From: CAG-390 sp045633005
GTDB lineage: Bacteria; Bacillota; Clostridia; Oscillospirales; CAG-272
DNA: 64,000 nucleotides
Assembly (NCBI GenBank): GCA_045633005.1
Contig: JAZQXT010000007.1
Span: 1 to 64,000, forward strand
Direction of reading: 5' to 3'
The translations under genes and the position numbers were made by a program. Numbering within the stretch: the stretch's first letter is position 1; the number at the start of each line of letters is the position of its first letter. Positions 7,335 through 13,794 of this stretch are shown here, piece after piece. The notes beneath the pieces are model-generated. The model made no database searches. It was given only the letters and a program-made list of their open reading frames with translations, and was not told the origin of the DNA.

Positions 7335-8025
7335 GCTTGCGCTGTCGGCGGGGCATTGGCGCGGAACGTCAAAGGGCTGCCCTGCGTATCTTGATAAAGA
7401 AAAAACACCCGAATGGGTGCTGAATGCCCGTATATGCGAAAAGCTTGAGGCACTTCTTTCAAAATACGAGGGAGTGGAAGTGCTTCGCCTTGACGACAGA
7501 ACGGGGGCGAAAAATATTTTGCTTGCCGATCGAACGGATGCCGCAAACGAGTGGGATGCGGACTTTTACCTTTCCGTTCACCACAACGGCGGCGTAAAGG
7601 GCGGCAAGGGCGGTGGTATAGTGGCATATGCGTACACCAAGGCTTCAGCCGCCTCGCGCGAGTGGCAAAAGGCGCTGTACGATGCCGCCGTAGGCGCCAC
7701 GGGACTTCGCGGCAACAGAGCGACGCCGCTCGCAAAGAAGAATCTGCACGAGGTCAGGGAGAGCAAAATGCCCGCCGTCCTTATGGAATGCGGCTTTATG
7801 GACAGCGCGACGGATTGCCCGATAATTCTTACCGAGGATTTTGCCGATAAAATAGCAAACGCATTTTGCGACGTTATCGTCGCAAAATGCGGTGCTGTAA
7901 AAAAGTCGAATACGCTTTACCGCGTGCAGGTCGGCGCTTTTGAAAAGCGCGAAAACGCCGAGGCGATGCTTCGGGAGCTTCAAAACGCGGGATTTGAGGG
8001 GTATATCAAGGCTGATACGAAATAA
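7318..8025 (+). CDS. N-acetylmuramoyl-L-alanine amidase (endolysin) with SPOR domain
   Basis: 235 residues. Residues ~5-190 form an Amidase_3 catalytic domain, a zinc hydrolase that cleaves the peptide stem from N-acetylmuramic acid: zinc-ligand histidines are visible in SAGHWRG (His13) and SVHHNGG, and the catalytic glutamate in LMECGFMD. The last ~35 residues (YRVQVGAFEKRENAEAML) are a SPOR domain, which binds denuded glycan. There is no signal peptide, consistent with holin-dependent export as for phage endolysins. It is the last gene of the cassette, and its stop abuts the stop of the convergent ABC-F gene. Confidence 0.9.
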   Translation: MAAVFKLALSAGHWRGTSKGCPAYLDKEKTPEWVLNARICEKLEALLSKYEGVEVLRLDDRTGAKNILLADRTDAANEWDADFYLSVHHNGGVKGGKGGGIVAYAYTKASAASREWQKALYDAAVGATGLRGNRATPLAKKNLHEVRESKMPAVLMECGFMDSATDCPIILTEDFADKIANAFCDVIVAKCGAVKKSNTLYRVQVGAFEKRENAEAMLRELQNAGFEGYIKADTK

Positions 8026-8033
8026 TCAGCCTT
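8008..8033. terminator. Bidirectional hairpin across two abutting stop codons
   Basis: AAGGCTGAT (8008-8016) and ATCAGCCTT (8025-8033) form a perfect 9-bp stem that contains both stop codons of the convergent genes. No long T run follows, so termination strength is uncertain. Confidence 0.5.
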
Positions 8034-9960
8034 CCGTTTCCTCGTATATTTCGAGTAGGCGTTCCTCGATCTCCTCGATGCGCTTTGCTATCTCTGCGGC
8101 GCGGACGTAATCGCTTGCCGCATCGCCGTATAGCTCGGCGTTGAGCGTGTCAAGCTCGGCGTCAAGCTCGGCTTCTTCCTTTTTGAGCCTTTGTAATCGT
8201 GCCTCGGCACGACGTGCCTCTGCCGCCTCTCGCTTGCCTCGCAGATAGGCTTCCTTGTTGCTTTCTGCGGCGGCGGGTGCGGCGGCGGTGGGGGCGGAGC
8301 GCACGGAAAGCCGCTCTGCTTCCTCGCGCCACTCGTCCCAAGCCGCGCCGAGGCGCGAAATTCTTACGTCGTGCAACGCGCCGCCCTCGTCAAAGCCGAG
8401 GATGCGCGTGGCAAGCTTGGAGATAAAGGTACGGTCGTGGGATACGCAGATAACCGTTCCGTCGTAGCCCGAAAGCGCTTCTTCAAGTGCCTCGCGCGAG
8501 CCGATGTCAAGGTGGTTTGTCGGCTCGTCGAGGACGAGCAGGTTCATCTTTGACAGCATCAGCTTAACGAGCGTAAGCCTTGCACGCTCGCCACCGCTGA
8601 GGACGGATATCTCCTTGAAAACGTCGTCGCCGCGGAAAAGAAACGCCGCAAGCGCTCCGCGCACCTCGTGCTCCTTCATGGCGGGGTAGCGTGACCACAG
8701 CTCTTCAAGGACCGTGCCGTTTTCGTTAAGGTTTTGGTTTTCCTGATCGTAATAGCCGATTTGCAAATTATGTCCGAAGTCAATAATTCCGCGCGTGGGG
8801 CGCAGTTTTTCAAGCAGGAGCTTGATGAGCGTGGATTTTCCGCATCCGTTAGGACCTACGATGAACACGCGCTCGCCGCGCTTTACCGAAAACGATACGT
8901 CGGAAAGGATTTTTGCCGTGCCGTAGGAAAATCCGAGCGAGCGCACGGAAAGTACGTCGTTTCCGCTTTGCAATCCTTGCACGAAGCGCATTTTTACGGT
9001 CTTTTCGTCCTTTTCGGGCGCGTCGAGCTTCACCATCTTGTCAAGCAGTTTTTGGCGGCTCTCGGCGGCTATGATGTTGCGCTCTCTGTTCCAACGGCGC
9101 TGTTGCTCGATGTACGCCTCCTGACGCGCTATCTCCTTTTGCTGATTGCGGTAGTGGCGCTCGTATATCTCGCGGTCGGTGCGCCTCTGCTCCGCGGAGG
9201 CGGTGTAGCCGCCCTTGTAGAGCTTCGCGCGGCGATGCTCTATCATAAGCGTTTTGTTCGTTACCTTGTCAAGAAAATGGCGGTCGTGGGATACCGCAAT
9301 AATACATTTTTTGTAAGAGGCAAGGAAGTTTTCAAGCCACGCGAGCGTTTCGGTGTCAAGGTGGTTCGTCGGCTCGTCGAGAAGAAGGATATCGGGCTCG
9401 CGGCAGAGCTGGCGCGATAGGGCAAGGCGCGTGCGCTGACCGCCCGAAAGGGAGGTCACGGGCAGGGACATCGCTTCCGCGTCGAAGCCCATACGCTCAA
9501 GTATGGAGCGGCATTTTGAGCGGAATACCGCGCCGCCGCCCGCAATGAAGCTTTCGTTAAGCGCGGTGTATTCCTTCGTTATCGAGGCGTGCTTTTCGCC
9601 GCCCGCCTCGTCGGCGTGTGCTTCAAGCCACGCGGCAAGCTCGGCAATGCGTGCTTCGGCGGCAAGAAGCTCGCCAAACGCGCCGTACATTTGCTCAAGC
9701 GCGCTTTCGCCAACGCCGTCGTTCACCTCAAACGCGCCGTCCTGCGTAAGTATTCCGACGCTTACGTCCGAGGAAATGTAGCATTGACCGCTCGTCGGCT
9801 CAAGCGTGCGGTATATTATAGAAAGAAGCGAGGATTTTCCACAGCCGTTGGGCCCGACTATGCCGAGGCGGTCGTTCTCGTTAAGGGAAAAGGAAACGTC
9901 CTCAAAAAGTGTTTTGTCCCCAAAGGATAGGGATACTCCGTTTATGCTGATAACCGTCAT
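8026..9960 (-). CDS. ABC-F family ATPase
   Basis: 644 residues with two nucleotide-binding domains and no membrane segment, the hallmark of ABC-F proteins that act on the ribosome (translation factors or antibiotic-resistance proteins). Domain 1 has Walker A GPNGCGKSS (36-44), signature LSGGQRTRLALS and Walker B DILLLDEPTNHLD; domain 2 has GPNGCGKST, LSGGERARLTL and LLVLDEPTNHLD. Between them lies the P-site tRNA interaction linker (about residues 240-310, RNQQKEIARQEAYIEQQRRW). A charged coiled-coil tail follows domain 2, as in Uup/YdiF-type members. It starts 10 bases after the S24 repressor stop and is probably cotranscribed with it. Which subfamily it belongs to cannot be decided by eye. 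Confidence 0.93.
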   Translation of the reverse strand: MTVISINGVSLSFGDKTLFEDVSFSLNENDRLGIVGPNGCGKSSLLSIIYRTLEPTSGQCYISSDVSVGILTQDGAFEVNDGVGESALEQMYGAFGELLAAEARIAELAAWLEAHADEAGGEKHASITKEYTALNESFIAGGGAVFRSKCRSILERMGFDAEAMSLPVTSLSGGQRTRLALSRQLCREPDILLLDEPTNHLDTETLAWLENFLASYKKCIIAVSHDRHFLDKVTNKTLMIEHRRAKLYKGGYTASAEQRRTDREIYERHYRNQQKEIARQEAYIEQQRRWNRERNIIAAESRQKLLDKMVKLDAPEKDEKTVKMRFVQGLQSGNDVLSVRSLGFSYGTAKILSDVSFSVKRGERVFIVGPNGCGKSTLIKLLLEKLRPTRGIIDFGHNLQIGYYDQENQNLNENGTVLEELWSRYPAMKEHEVRGALAAFLFRGDDVFKEISVLSGGERARLTLVKLMLSKMNLLVLDEPTNHLDIGSREALEEALSGYDGTVICVSHDRTFISKLATRILGFDEGGALHDVRISRLGAAWDEWREEAERLSVRSAPTAAAPAAAESNKEAYLRGKREAAEARRAEARLQRLKKEEAELDAELDTLNAELYGDAASDYVRAAEIAKRIEEIEERLLEIYEETEG

Positions 9961-9970
9961 TTTTAAGTCC

Positions 9971-10588
9971 TTACAGTTTTATCTTTATCTCCTCGGCAAC
10001 GCCGAGGATGCGAGCTTCGCCCGTTTCGAAATCGGCGGGGGAAAGCTCAATGGGCGAGTAGGCGGGGTTTTCGGGCAGTAGGAATATGCGTCTGCCGCGC
10101 TTTGAAAAGCGTTTGACCGTTGCGGATTCGCCGCCGACGAGACACGCCACGACCTGCCCCTCCTCGGCGTATTGCTGTTTGCGGAAAAGAACGAGCGAGC
10201 CGTTTACCATTCCGATGTTTTTCATACTGTCGCCGCTTATGCGCAGAAAGAAATAATCGTCGGGCGACGCGCCGCCAAGGTCGGCAAGCTCAAAGCCTTG
10301 TAGCTCCTCTTCGGTGATTATGGGAAGCCCCGCGCGAATAGAGCCGATAACGGGAACGAGGTATTCGGACAGCGCCGCGGTGTGAGAGGCTACGCGCTCC
10401 GCGCCCATAAGGGAATCGAGGCTGACACCGAAATAATCCGCGATTATGGATAGCTTATCCGCCTTCGGCGCACTCCTGCCGCGCTTCCAATCCGACAGCG
10501 AGGATGGGGAAATGCCCGTATCCCGCGACAGACGGTAGGCGCTGATGCCTCGCGCCGCCATAAGCCTTTCAAGAACTGAATAATTCAT
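9971..10588 (-). CDS. CI/LexA-like repressor with S24 autoprotease domain
   Basis: 205 residues. Residues ~4-60 form an XRE-type helix-turn-helix (SRDTGISPSSLSDWKRG). Residues ~85-200 are a peptidase S24 domain with an Ala-Gly cleavage site (A86-G87), nucleophile Ser121 in ISGDSM and general base Lys159 in ATVKRF, so autocleavage in response to RecA filaments looks intact. The fold is that of phage CI repressors rather than cellular LexA. It faces a small operon with a sigma-like gene, and CGCA-N2-TGCG-type sites lie in the shared promoter region. It is followed by the ABC-F gene. It may keep the phage-derived genes on both sides silent until DNA damage; that is inference. Confidence 0.88.
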   Translation of the reverse strand: MNYSVLERLMAARGISAYRLSRDTGISPSSLSDWKRGRSAPKADKLSIIADYFGVSLDSLMGAERVASHTAALSEYLVPVIGSIRAGLPIITEEELQGFELADLGGASPDDYFFLRISGDSMKNIGMVNGSLVLFRKQQYAEEGQVVACLVGGESATVKRFSKRGRRIFLLPENPAYSPIELSPADFETGEARILGVAEEIKIKL

Positions 10589-10623
10589 AGTGCTACCCCA
10601 CTTTTATTTTTTAAAAAATATTA

Positions 10624-10664
10624 CGCAAATGCGAAATAAGTATTGACAATACTTCGCGTATGTG
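10624..10664. promoter_or_regulatory. Candidate operator pair for the S24 repressor
   Basis: CGCAAATGCG (10624-10633) is a perfect palindrome with a 2-bp centre, and CGCGTATGTG (10655-10664) is a related but degenerate site 31 bp away (about three helical turns). They flank and overlap the -35/-10 spacer of the rightward promoter, as expected for cooperative repression. Assignment to the adjacent repressor is inferred from position. Confidence 0.5.
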
Positions 10665-10671
10665 ATATAAT
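10643..10671 (+). promoter_or_regulatory. Rightward promoter of the zinc-ribbon/sigma-like operon
   Basis: TTGACA (10643-10648), 17-bp spacer, TATAAT (10666-10671) with a TGTGA extension before the -10. A perfect-consensus promoter usually needs repression, consistent with the operator-like sites around it. Transcription would run through an ~90-base leader with two small hairpins before the ATG at 10761. Confidence 0.85.
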
Positions 10672-10710
10672 CAAGTCCACGGGGAGAGATCCCCGACAAA
10701 ATATATTATA

Positions 10711-10724
10711 GAACATTTGTTTTC
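10711..10724. promoter_or_regulatory. SOS-box-like site in leader
   Basis: GAACATTTGTTTTC resembles the Gram-positive LexA box (GAAC-N4-GTTC core) with one mismatch. The same GAACATTTGTT string recurs, inverted, at 11083-11094. Confidence 0.35.
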
Positions 10725-10760
10725 AAATGTCAATAGATAAATACAGATCAAGGAGGAAAA

Positions 10761-11012
10761 ATGTGCAGCGAATGTAATTTTTACGTCTGTCCCGACGGTT
10801 GTCCCAACGCCGTAGCGGACAAAAATGATGAGTGTGAGCTTTGCGGCTCGCTCATCGAAAACGGGGATGAATACGCCGAGGACGGCGAGGGTGGAATTGT
10901 CTGTGAGCATTGCGCAAATCAGATGGAAATAGACGACGTGTTACGTATATGCGAAGTAGCAAGCGTTATGGAGCTGCTTAGCGATATGGGGCGTACGCGC
11001 CACGCGATATGA
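10761..11012 (+). CDS. Small cysteine-rich zinc-ribbon protein
   Basis: 83 residues after AGGAGG. Cysteine pairs CSEC-CPDGC (residues 2-14) and CELCG...CEHC (residues 25-51) suggest two metal-binding knuckles; the C-terminal third is helical and acidic. No known enzyme domain. It sits between the strong regulated promoter and a sigma-factor-like gene, so a regulatory or adaptor role is plausible but unproven. Confidence 0.65.
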   Translation: MCSECNFYVCPDGCPNAVADKNDECELCGSLIENGDEYAEDGEGGIVCEHCANQMEIDDVLRICEVASVMELLSDMGRTRHAI

Positions 11013-11028
11013 ATTTTGGAGGTAGGCT

Positions 11029-11523
11029 GTGAAAAATTCTGAATTCAGGACGGGCGGCGAGATAGCCGCAAAAAACAAAGGAGAACAAATGTTCGAAAAA
11101 CGCGAGGAATCTCTGCGCTACGCCTCGGACGTGAGCGCGGCAGAGCTTGCGGCGGCGCAGGAGTATCTTAAAAGCTACCGCTACGGCTGTAGGATGCTTG
11201 CTTGCGCGGATTACGCGCACAATTATCTGGTGCGCGACGTTGACGTTTTCGACGAGGAGCGGGCAAAGTGTGACGAGGCGCTTCTTCGCGCGCGGATGTA
11301 CGGCGTGCGAGCGTTTATCAATAATTTGAAGTGCGATTCAAACTCAAAGCTCCTGCTTTATTGGCATTACATAAGGGGCGAGTCGGTGGCAAGGTGTGCG
11401 GACATTATAGGCGTTTCGCGTGCGGGAGCGTTCAGGGTGCGCCACCGCGCGCTCGAGGCGGCGGCACGCGCTCTGCGCAAAAGCAGTGCGCCGCGCGGCA
11501 TCGAGGATATTTTGCCAAAGTGA
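11029..11523 (+). CDS. Phage-type sigma-factor-like / transcriptional regulator
   Basis: 164 residues from GTG 11029 (GGAGG seven bases upstream), or 144 from an in-frame ATG at 11089 that also has an excellent AAAGGAG site. The C-terminal ~55 residues (LLLYWHYIRGESVARCADIIG followed by VSRAGAFRVRHRALEAA) form a sigma-70 region 4-like helix-turn-helix, as in ArpU-type and DUF1492-type phage late-gene regulators. The N-terminal half is helical (AAQEYLKSYRYGCRML). It probably activates phage-derived genes; the orphan tail/lysis cassette 3 kb away is a candidate target, by inference. A GAAC-N4-GTTC palindrome spans the internal ATG. Confidence 0.7.
   Translation: MKNSEFRTGGEIAAKNKGEQMFEKREESLRYASDVSAAELAAAQEYLKSYRYGCRMLACADYAHNYLVRDVDVFDEERAKCDEALLRARMYGVRAFINNLKCDSNSKLLLYWHYIRGESVARCADIIGVSRAGAFRVRHRALEAAARALRKSSAPRGIEDILPK
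11083..11094. promoter_or_regulatory. GAAC-N4-GTTC palindrome over internal start codon
   Basis: GAACAAATGTTC is a perfect palindrome with the core of the Bacillus-type SOS box. It covers the ATG at 11089. It may be fortuitous, because a Shine-Dalgarno sequence and start codon make part of it. Confidence 0.35.
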
Positions 11524-11590
11524 GCAAGGCGGGTATAAAACGGCGCACGGCGGCAAAAAATAACCTTGAAGTAAGCGTGGAGGTGAAAAA

Positions 11591-11776
11591 ATGGATCCGA
11601 AAAAAACAGCTATATCGCTTGCGGCTTTGGGGAGCGTCATCGCCGCGGCGGGCGCGGCGTACGCCGTGTATAATTCAAGGGCTATGCGCACGAAGCGCCT
11701 TTTGCGCCGCGCGGGTAAGACGATGGGCGGCGTCGGAAGCGTGCTTACGATGCTGTCAAATATGACGTTGACCTAA
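11591..11776 (+). CDS. Small membrane protein, unknown function
   Basis: 61 residues after GGAGGTG. One transmembrane helix (about residues 7-26, SLAALGSVIAAAGAAYAVY) followed by a strongly basic segment (RTKRLLRRAGK) and an amphipathic C-terminal helix. The positive-inside rule predicts an outside N terminus and a cytoplasmic tail. It is last in the operon before a strong terminator. No family recognised. Confidence 0.65.
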   Translation: MDPKKTAISLAALGSVIAAAGAAYAVYNSRAMRTKRLLRRAGKTMGGVGSVLTMLSNMTLT

Positions 11777-11817
11777 AAATATGAGCCAAATGCAAAACGC
11801 ATTTGGCTCATATTTTT
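11775..11817. terminator. Bidirectional terminator
   Basis: A perfect 19-bp stem (11775-11793 with 11799-11817), AAAAC loop, and A/T runs on both sides. It overlaps the stop codon of the rightward small membrane protein and lies at the end of the leftward 48-residue gene, so it serves both transcripts. Confidence 0.92.
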
Positions 11818-11962
11818 ATTTATTCTCGCCGTCGTTTTTGACAGACGGCGCACCGTCGCTTTGCGGCAGAACGCCTTGCGCCATCGGCGGCGCGGGGTGT
11901 TCTTTTTTGTCTATCGCAAAAAAGCTGTATATAAGCGACGCGAGTTTGTCCTTAACGTTCAT
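11816..11962 (-). CDS. Putative 48-residue protein
   Basis: An ATG at 11962 lies two bases after the stop codon of the BspA-type lipoprotein, with an AAAGGG site in that gene's end. The product begins MNVKDKLASLIYSFFAIDKK, has one moderately hydrophobic segment (about residues 6-17) and a Pro/Gln-rich polar tail. It ends at the bidirectional terminator. Tight coupling and codon use like its neighbours argue that it is translated; no family or function recognised. Confidence 0.5.
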   Translation of the reverse strand: MNVKDKLASLIYSFFAIDKKEHPAPPMAQGVLPQSDGAPSVKNDGENK

Positions 11963-11964
11963 TT

Positions 11965-13710
11965 TTAACCCTTTAATATATCACCGTCGGAGCAATGTAC
12001 GGTGTAGTTGAGCGAGGCTCCGTCCCAAAGGTCGCCTTTCGTGACTTCTCCCCACTGTTTCACAGTTCCGCCGTAGCTTATGCTTGTGAGCGCGGTGCAA
12101 TTTGAAAATGCAAGGTCGCCAATGCTCTTAATGCTATTTCCCATAGCAACGCTTAAGAGTGATCTGCATTCGAAAAAGGCAAAGCCTCCAATGTTATTAA
12201 CACCGTTTCCACCTGTAACGCGCGAAAGCGATATGCAGCTGTCGAATGCAAATGCGCCGATACTTTCTATGCTGTCGGGTAGAGCAATAGTTTTGAGCGC
12301 GGAGCACTTTTCAAATGCTCTCAAACCAATGCTTCTTACATTATTTCCTATTGTAAGGCTTGAAAGTGATGAGCAATAGGAGAAGGTAAACTCTCCAATG
12401 TTCTTTACGCTGTCAGATATTTTGACACTTTCGAGCGCGGAGCATTTGTTGAATGCATAAGCTCCAAGCTCTATTGTGCATTGAGGGATGATTATACTTT
12501 TAAGTGAAGAGCATGCATTGAATGCGTATTCACCAATATTCTCCAACTTTGTTGGGAGATCAATGGTTTCAAGAGAGGTGCATTGATAAAATGCATCTGC
12601 TCCTATCGTCAAAACGCCGTCACAAATATCAATGCTTTTGAGTGCAGTACACTCCCAAAAAGCTCCACACCCAATTCTTTTTGTGCCATTTGATAGAGTA
12701 ACGGTACTTAGCGATGAGCAAGCGCGGAAGGCGTAATTGCTAACGTCAGCGGAAACAGATACAGTTTTTAGTGATGAGCATTTGTAAAATGCAAATTCAC
12801 CGATAGCCTTAACGCTTGATGGGATGCTAATGTCCGCAAGGGAAGAGCAACTTTCGAATGCGCTACCTTCAATGACGGTAACGCTGTCAGGTATCGTTAC
12901 GCTCGCTATGCGTGTGCGCTTCCAGAATGCGCCGCTTCCTATTGCCGTAACGGGTAGTCCTTCGTGAGTTGACGGGATAATAAGCTCTGTATCCCTGCAC
13001 GATCCGAGTCCTGAAACTGTATAACCGCTTCCATCGTTATTGAGAGTAAATTCCAACCCCTCGCTTATCTTGGGAAGTCCGCAAGCGGAGCAAGCTCCGC
13101 CATTGTATCTGTGTCCCGCGGCGGCTATTTTGCTCTGCTTTACGGTTACTGCGCCGCACACGGAGCATTTCTTACCGTCGGTAAGTCCCGATTCCGTGCA
13201 GGTCGCATTTTTTCCGTTGAGTGTGACCTCGGTGTGTCCCTTCGCCGTTATGGCTCTGGTCTGAGTTTTGCCGCATTCACAGGTGCGCGTTTCCTTGCCG
13301 TCTTTTGTGCAGGTGGGCGCTTGGGACTGCGCCCACTTGCTGTAGCTGTGCGTATGAGGCGCGGTGGTTTCGGGCGCAGGCGCGGTGGTTTCGGGCGCAG
13401 GAGCGGTGGTTTCGGGCGCAGGCGCGGTGGTTTCGGGCGCAGGCGCGGTGGTTTCGGGCGCAGGAGCGGTGGGTTCGGGCGCAGGAGCGGTGGTTTCGGG
13501 CGCAGGAGCGGTGGTCTCGGGCGCAGGCGCGGTGGTCTCGGGCGCAGGCGCGGTGGTCGCGGGCGCAGGAGCGGTGGTCTCGGGCGCGGAAGTTGTGGGA
13601 ACAACCGAGGGGTTATCCGGTGTAACGGAAGCTCCGACGCAAGAAACGAGGCAGTTAAGAGAGAGAATGATGACTAAGACGGAAATTAAAAATCTTTTTT
13701 TGGTTTGCAT
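11965..13710 (-). CDS. BspA-type leucine-rich-repeat lipoprotein
   Basis: 581 residues. Lipobox LVSC (Cys24), then a wall-spanning Pro/Thr/Glu linker of eleven TTAPAPE-type 7-residue repeats (about 40-117), then a Cys/His-rich region with CxC and CxxC pairs (residues ~118-215), then ten or so LRR_5 repeats of 23 residues (about 215-560; pattern IGxxAFxxCxxLxxIxIPxxV). The end (SYGGTVKQW...VHCSDG) closely resembles the end of the upstream sigma-fusion protein. BspA-type repeats mediate surface binding in other bacteria; the ligand here is unknown. An AAGGAGCC site precedes the ATG. The 84-base gap upstream could hold its own promoter. Confidence 0.85.
   Translation of the reverse strand: MQTKKRFLISVLVIILSLNCLVSCVGASVTPDNPSVVPTTSAPETTAPAPATTAPAPETTAPAPETTAPAPETTAPAPEPTAPAPETTAPAPETTAPAPETTAPAPETTAPAPETTAPHTHSYSKWAQSQAPTCTKDGKETRTCECGKTQTRAITAKGHTEVTLNGKNATCTESGLTDGKKCSVCGAVTVKQSKIAAAGHRYNGGACSACGLPKISEGLEFTLNNDGSGYTVSGLGSCRDTELIIPSTHEGLPVTAIGSGAFWKRTRIASVTIPDSVTVIEGSAFESCSSLADISIPSSVKAIGEFAFYKCSSLKTVSVSADVSNYAFRACSSLSTVTLSNGTKRIGCGAFWECTALKSIDICDGVLTIGADAFYQCTSLETIDLPTKLENIGEYAFNACSSLKSIIIPQCTIELGAYAFNKCSALESVKISDSVKNIGEFTFSYCSSLSSLTIGNNVRSIGLRAFEKCSALKTIALPDSIESIGAFAFDSCISLSRVTGGNGVNNIGGFAFFECRSLLSVAMGNSIKSIGDLAFSNCTALTSISYGGTVKQWGEVTKGDLWDGASLNYTVHCSDGDILKG
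13359..13589. repeat. 21-bp tandem repeat (linker coding)
   Basis: Eleven copies of a 21-bp unit (plus-strand reading GCGGTGGTTTCGGGCGCAGG plus one base), encoding the TTAPAPE repeats of the lipoprotein. Copies differ by one to three bases. In-frame copy-number change would only lengthen or shorten the linker. Confidence 0.9.
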
Positions 13711-13794
13711 ATTTGGCTCCTTAATATAAAGTGAATTTGGTTTATATAATTAAAGACTCAAATATGCGGTGAGGGGTTTTATGCTTTTAAAAAA

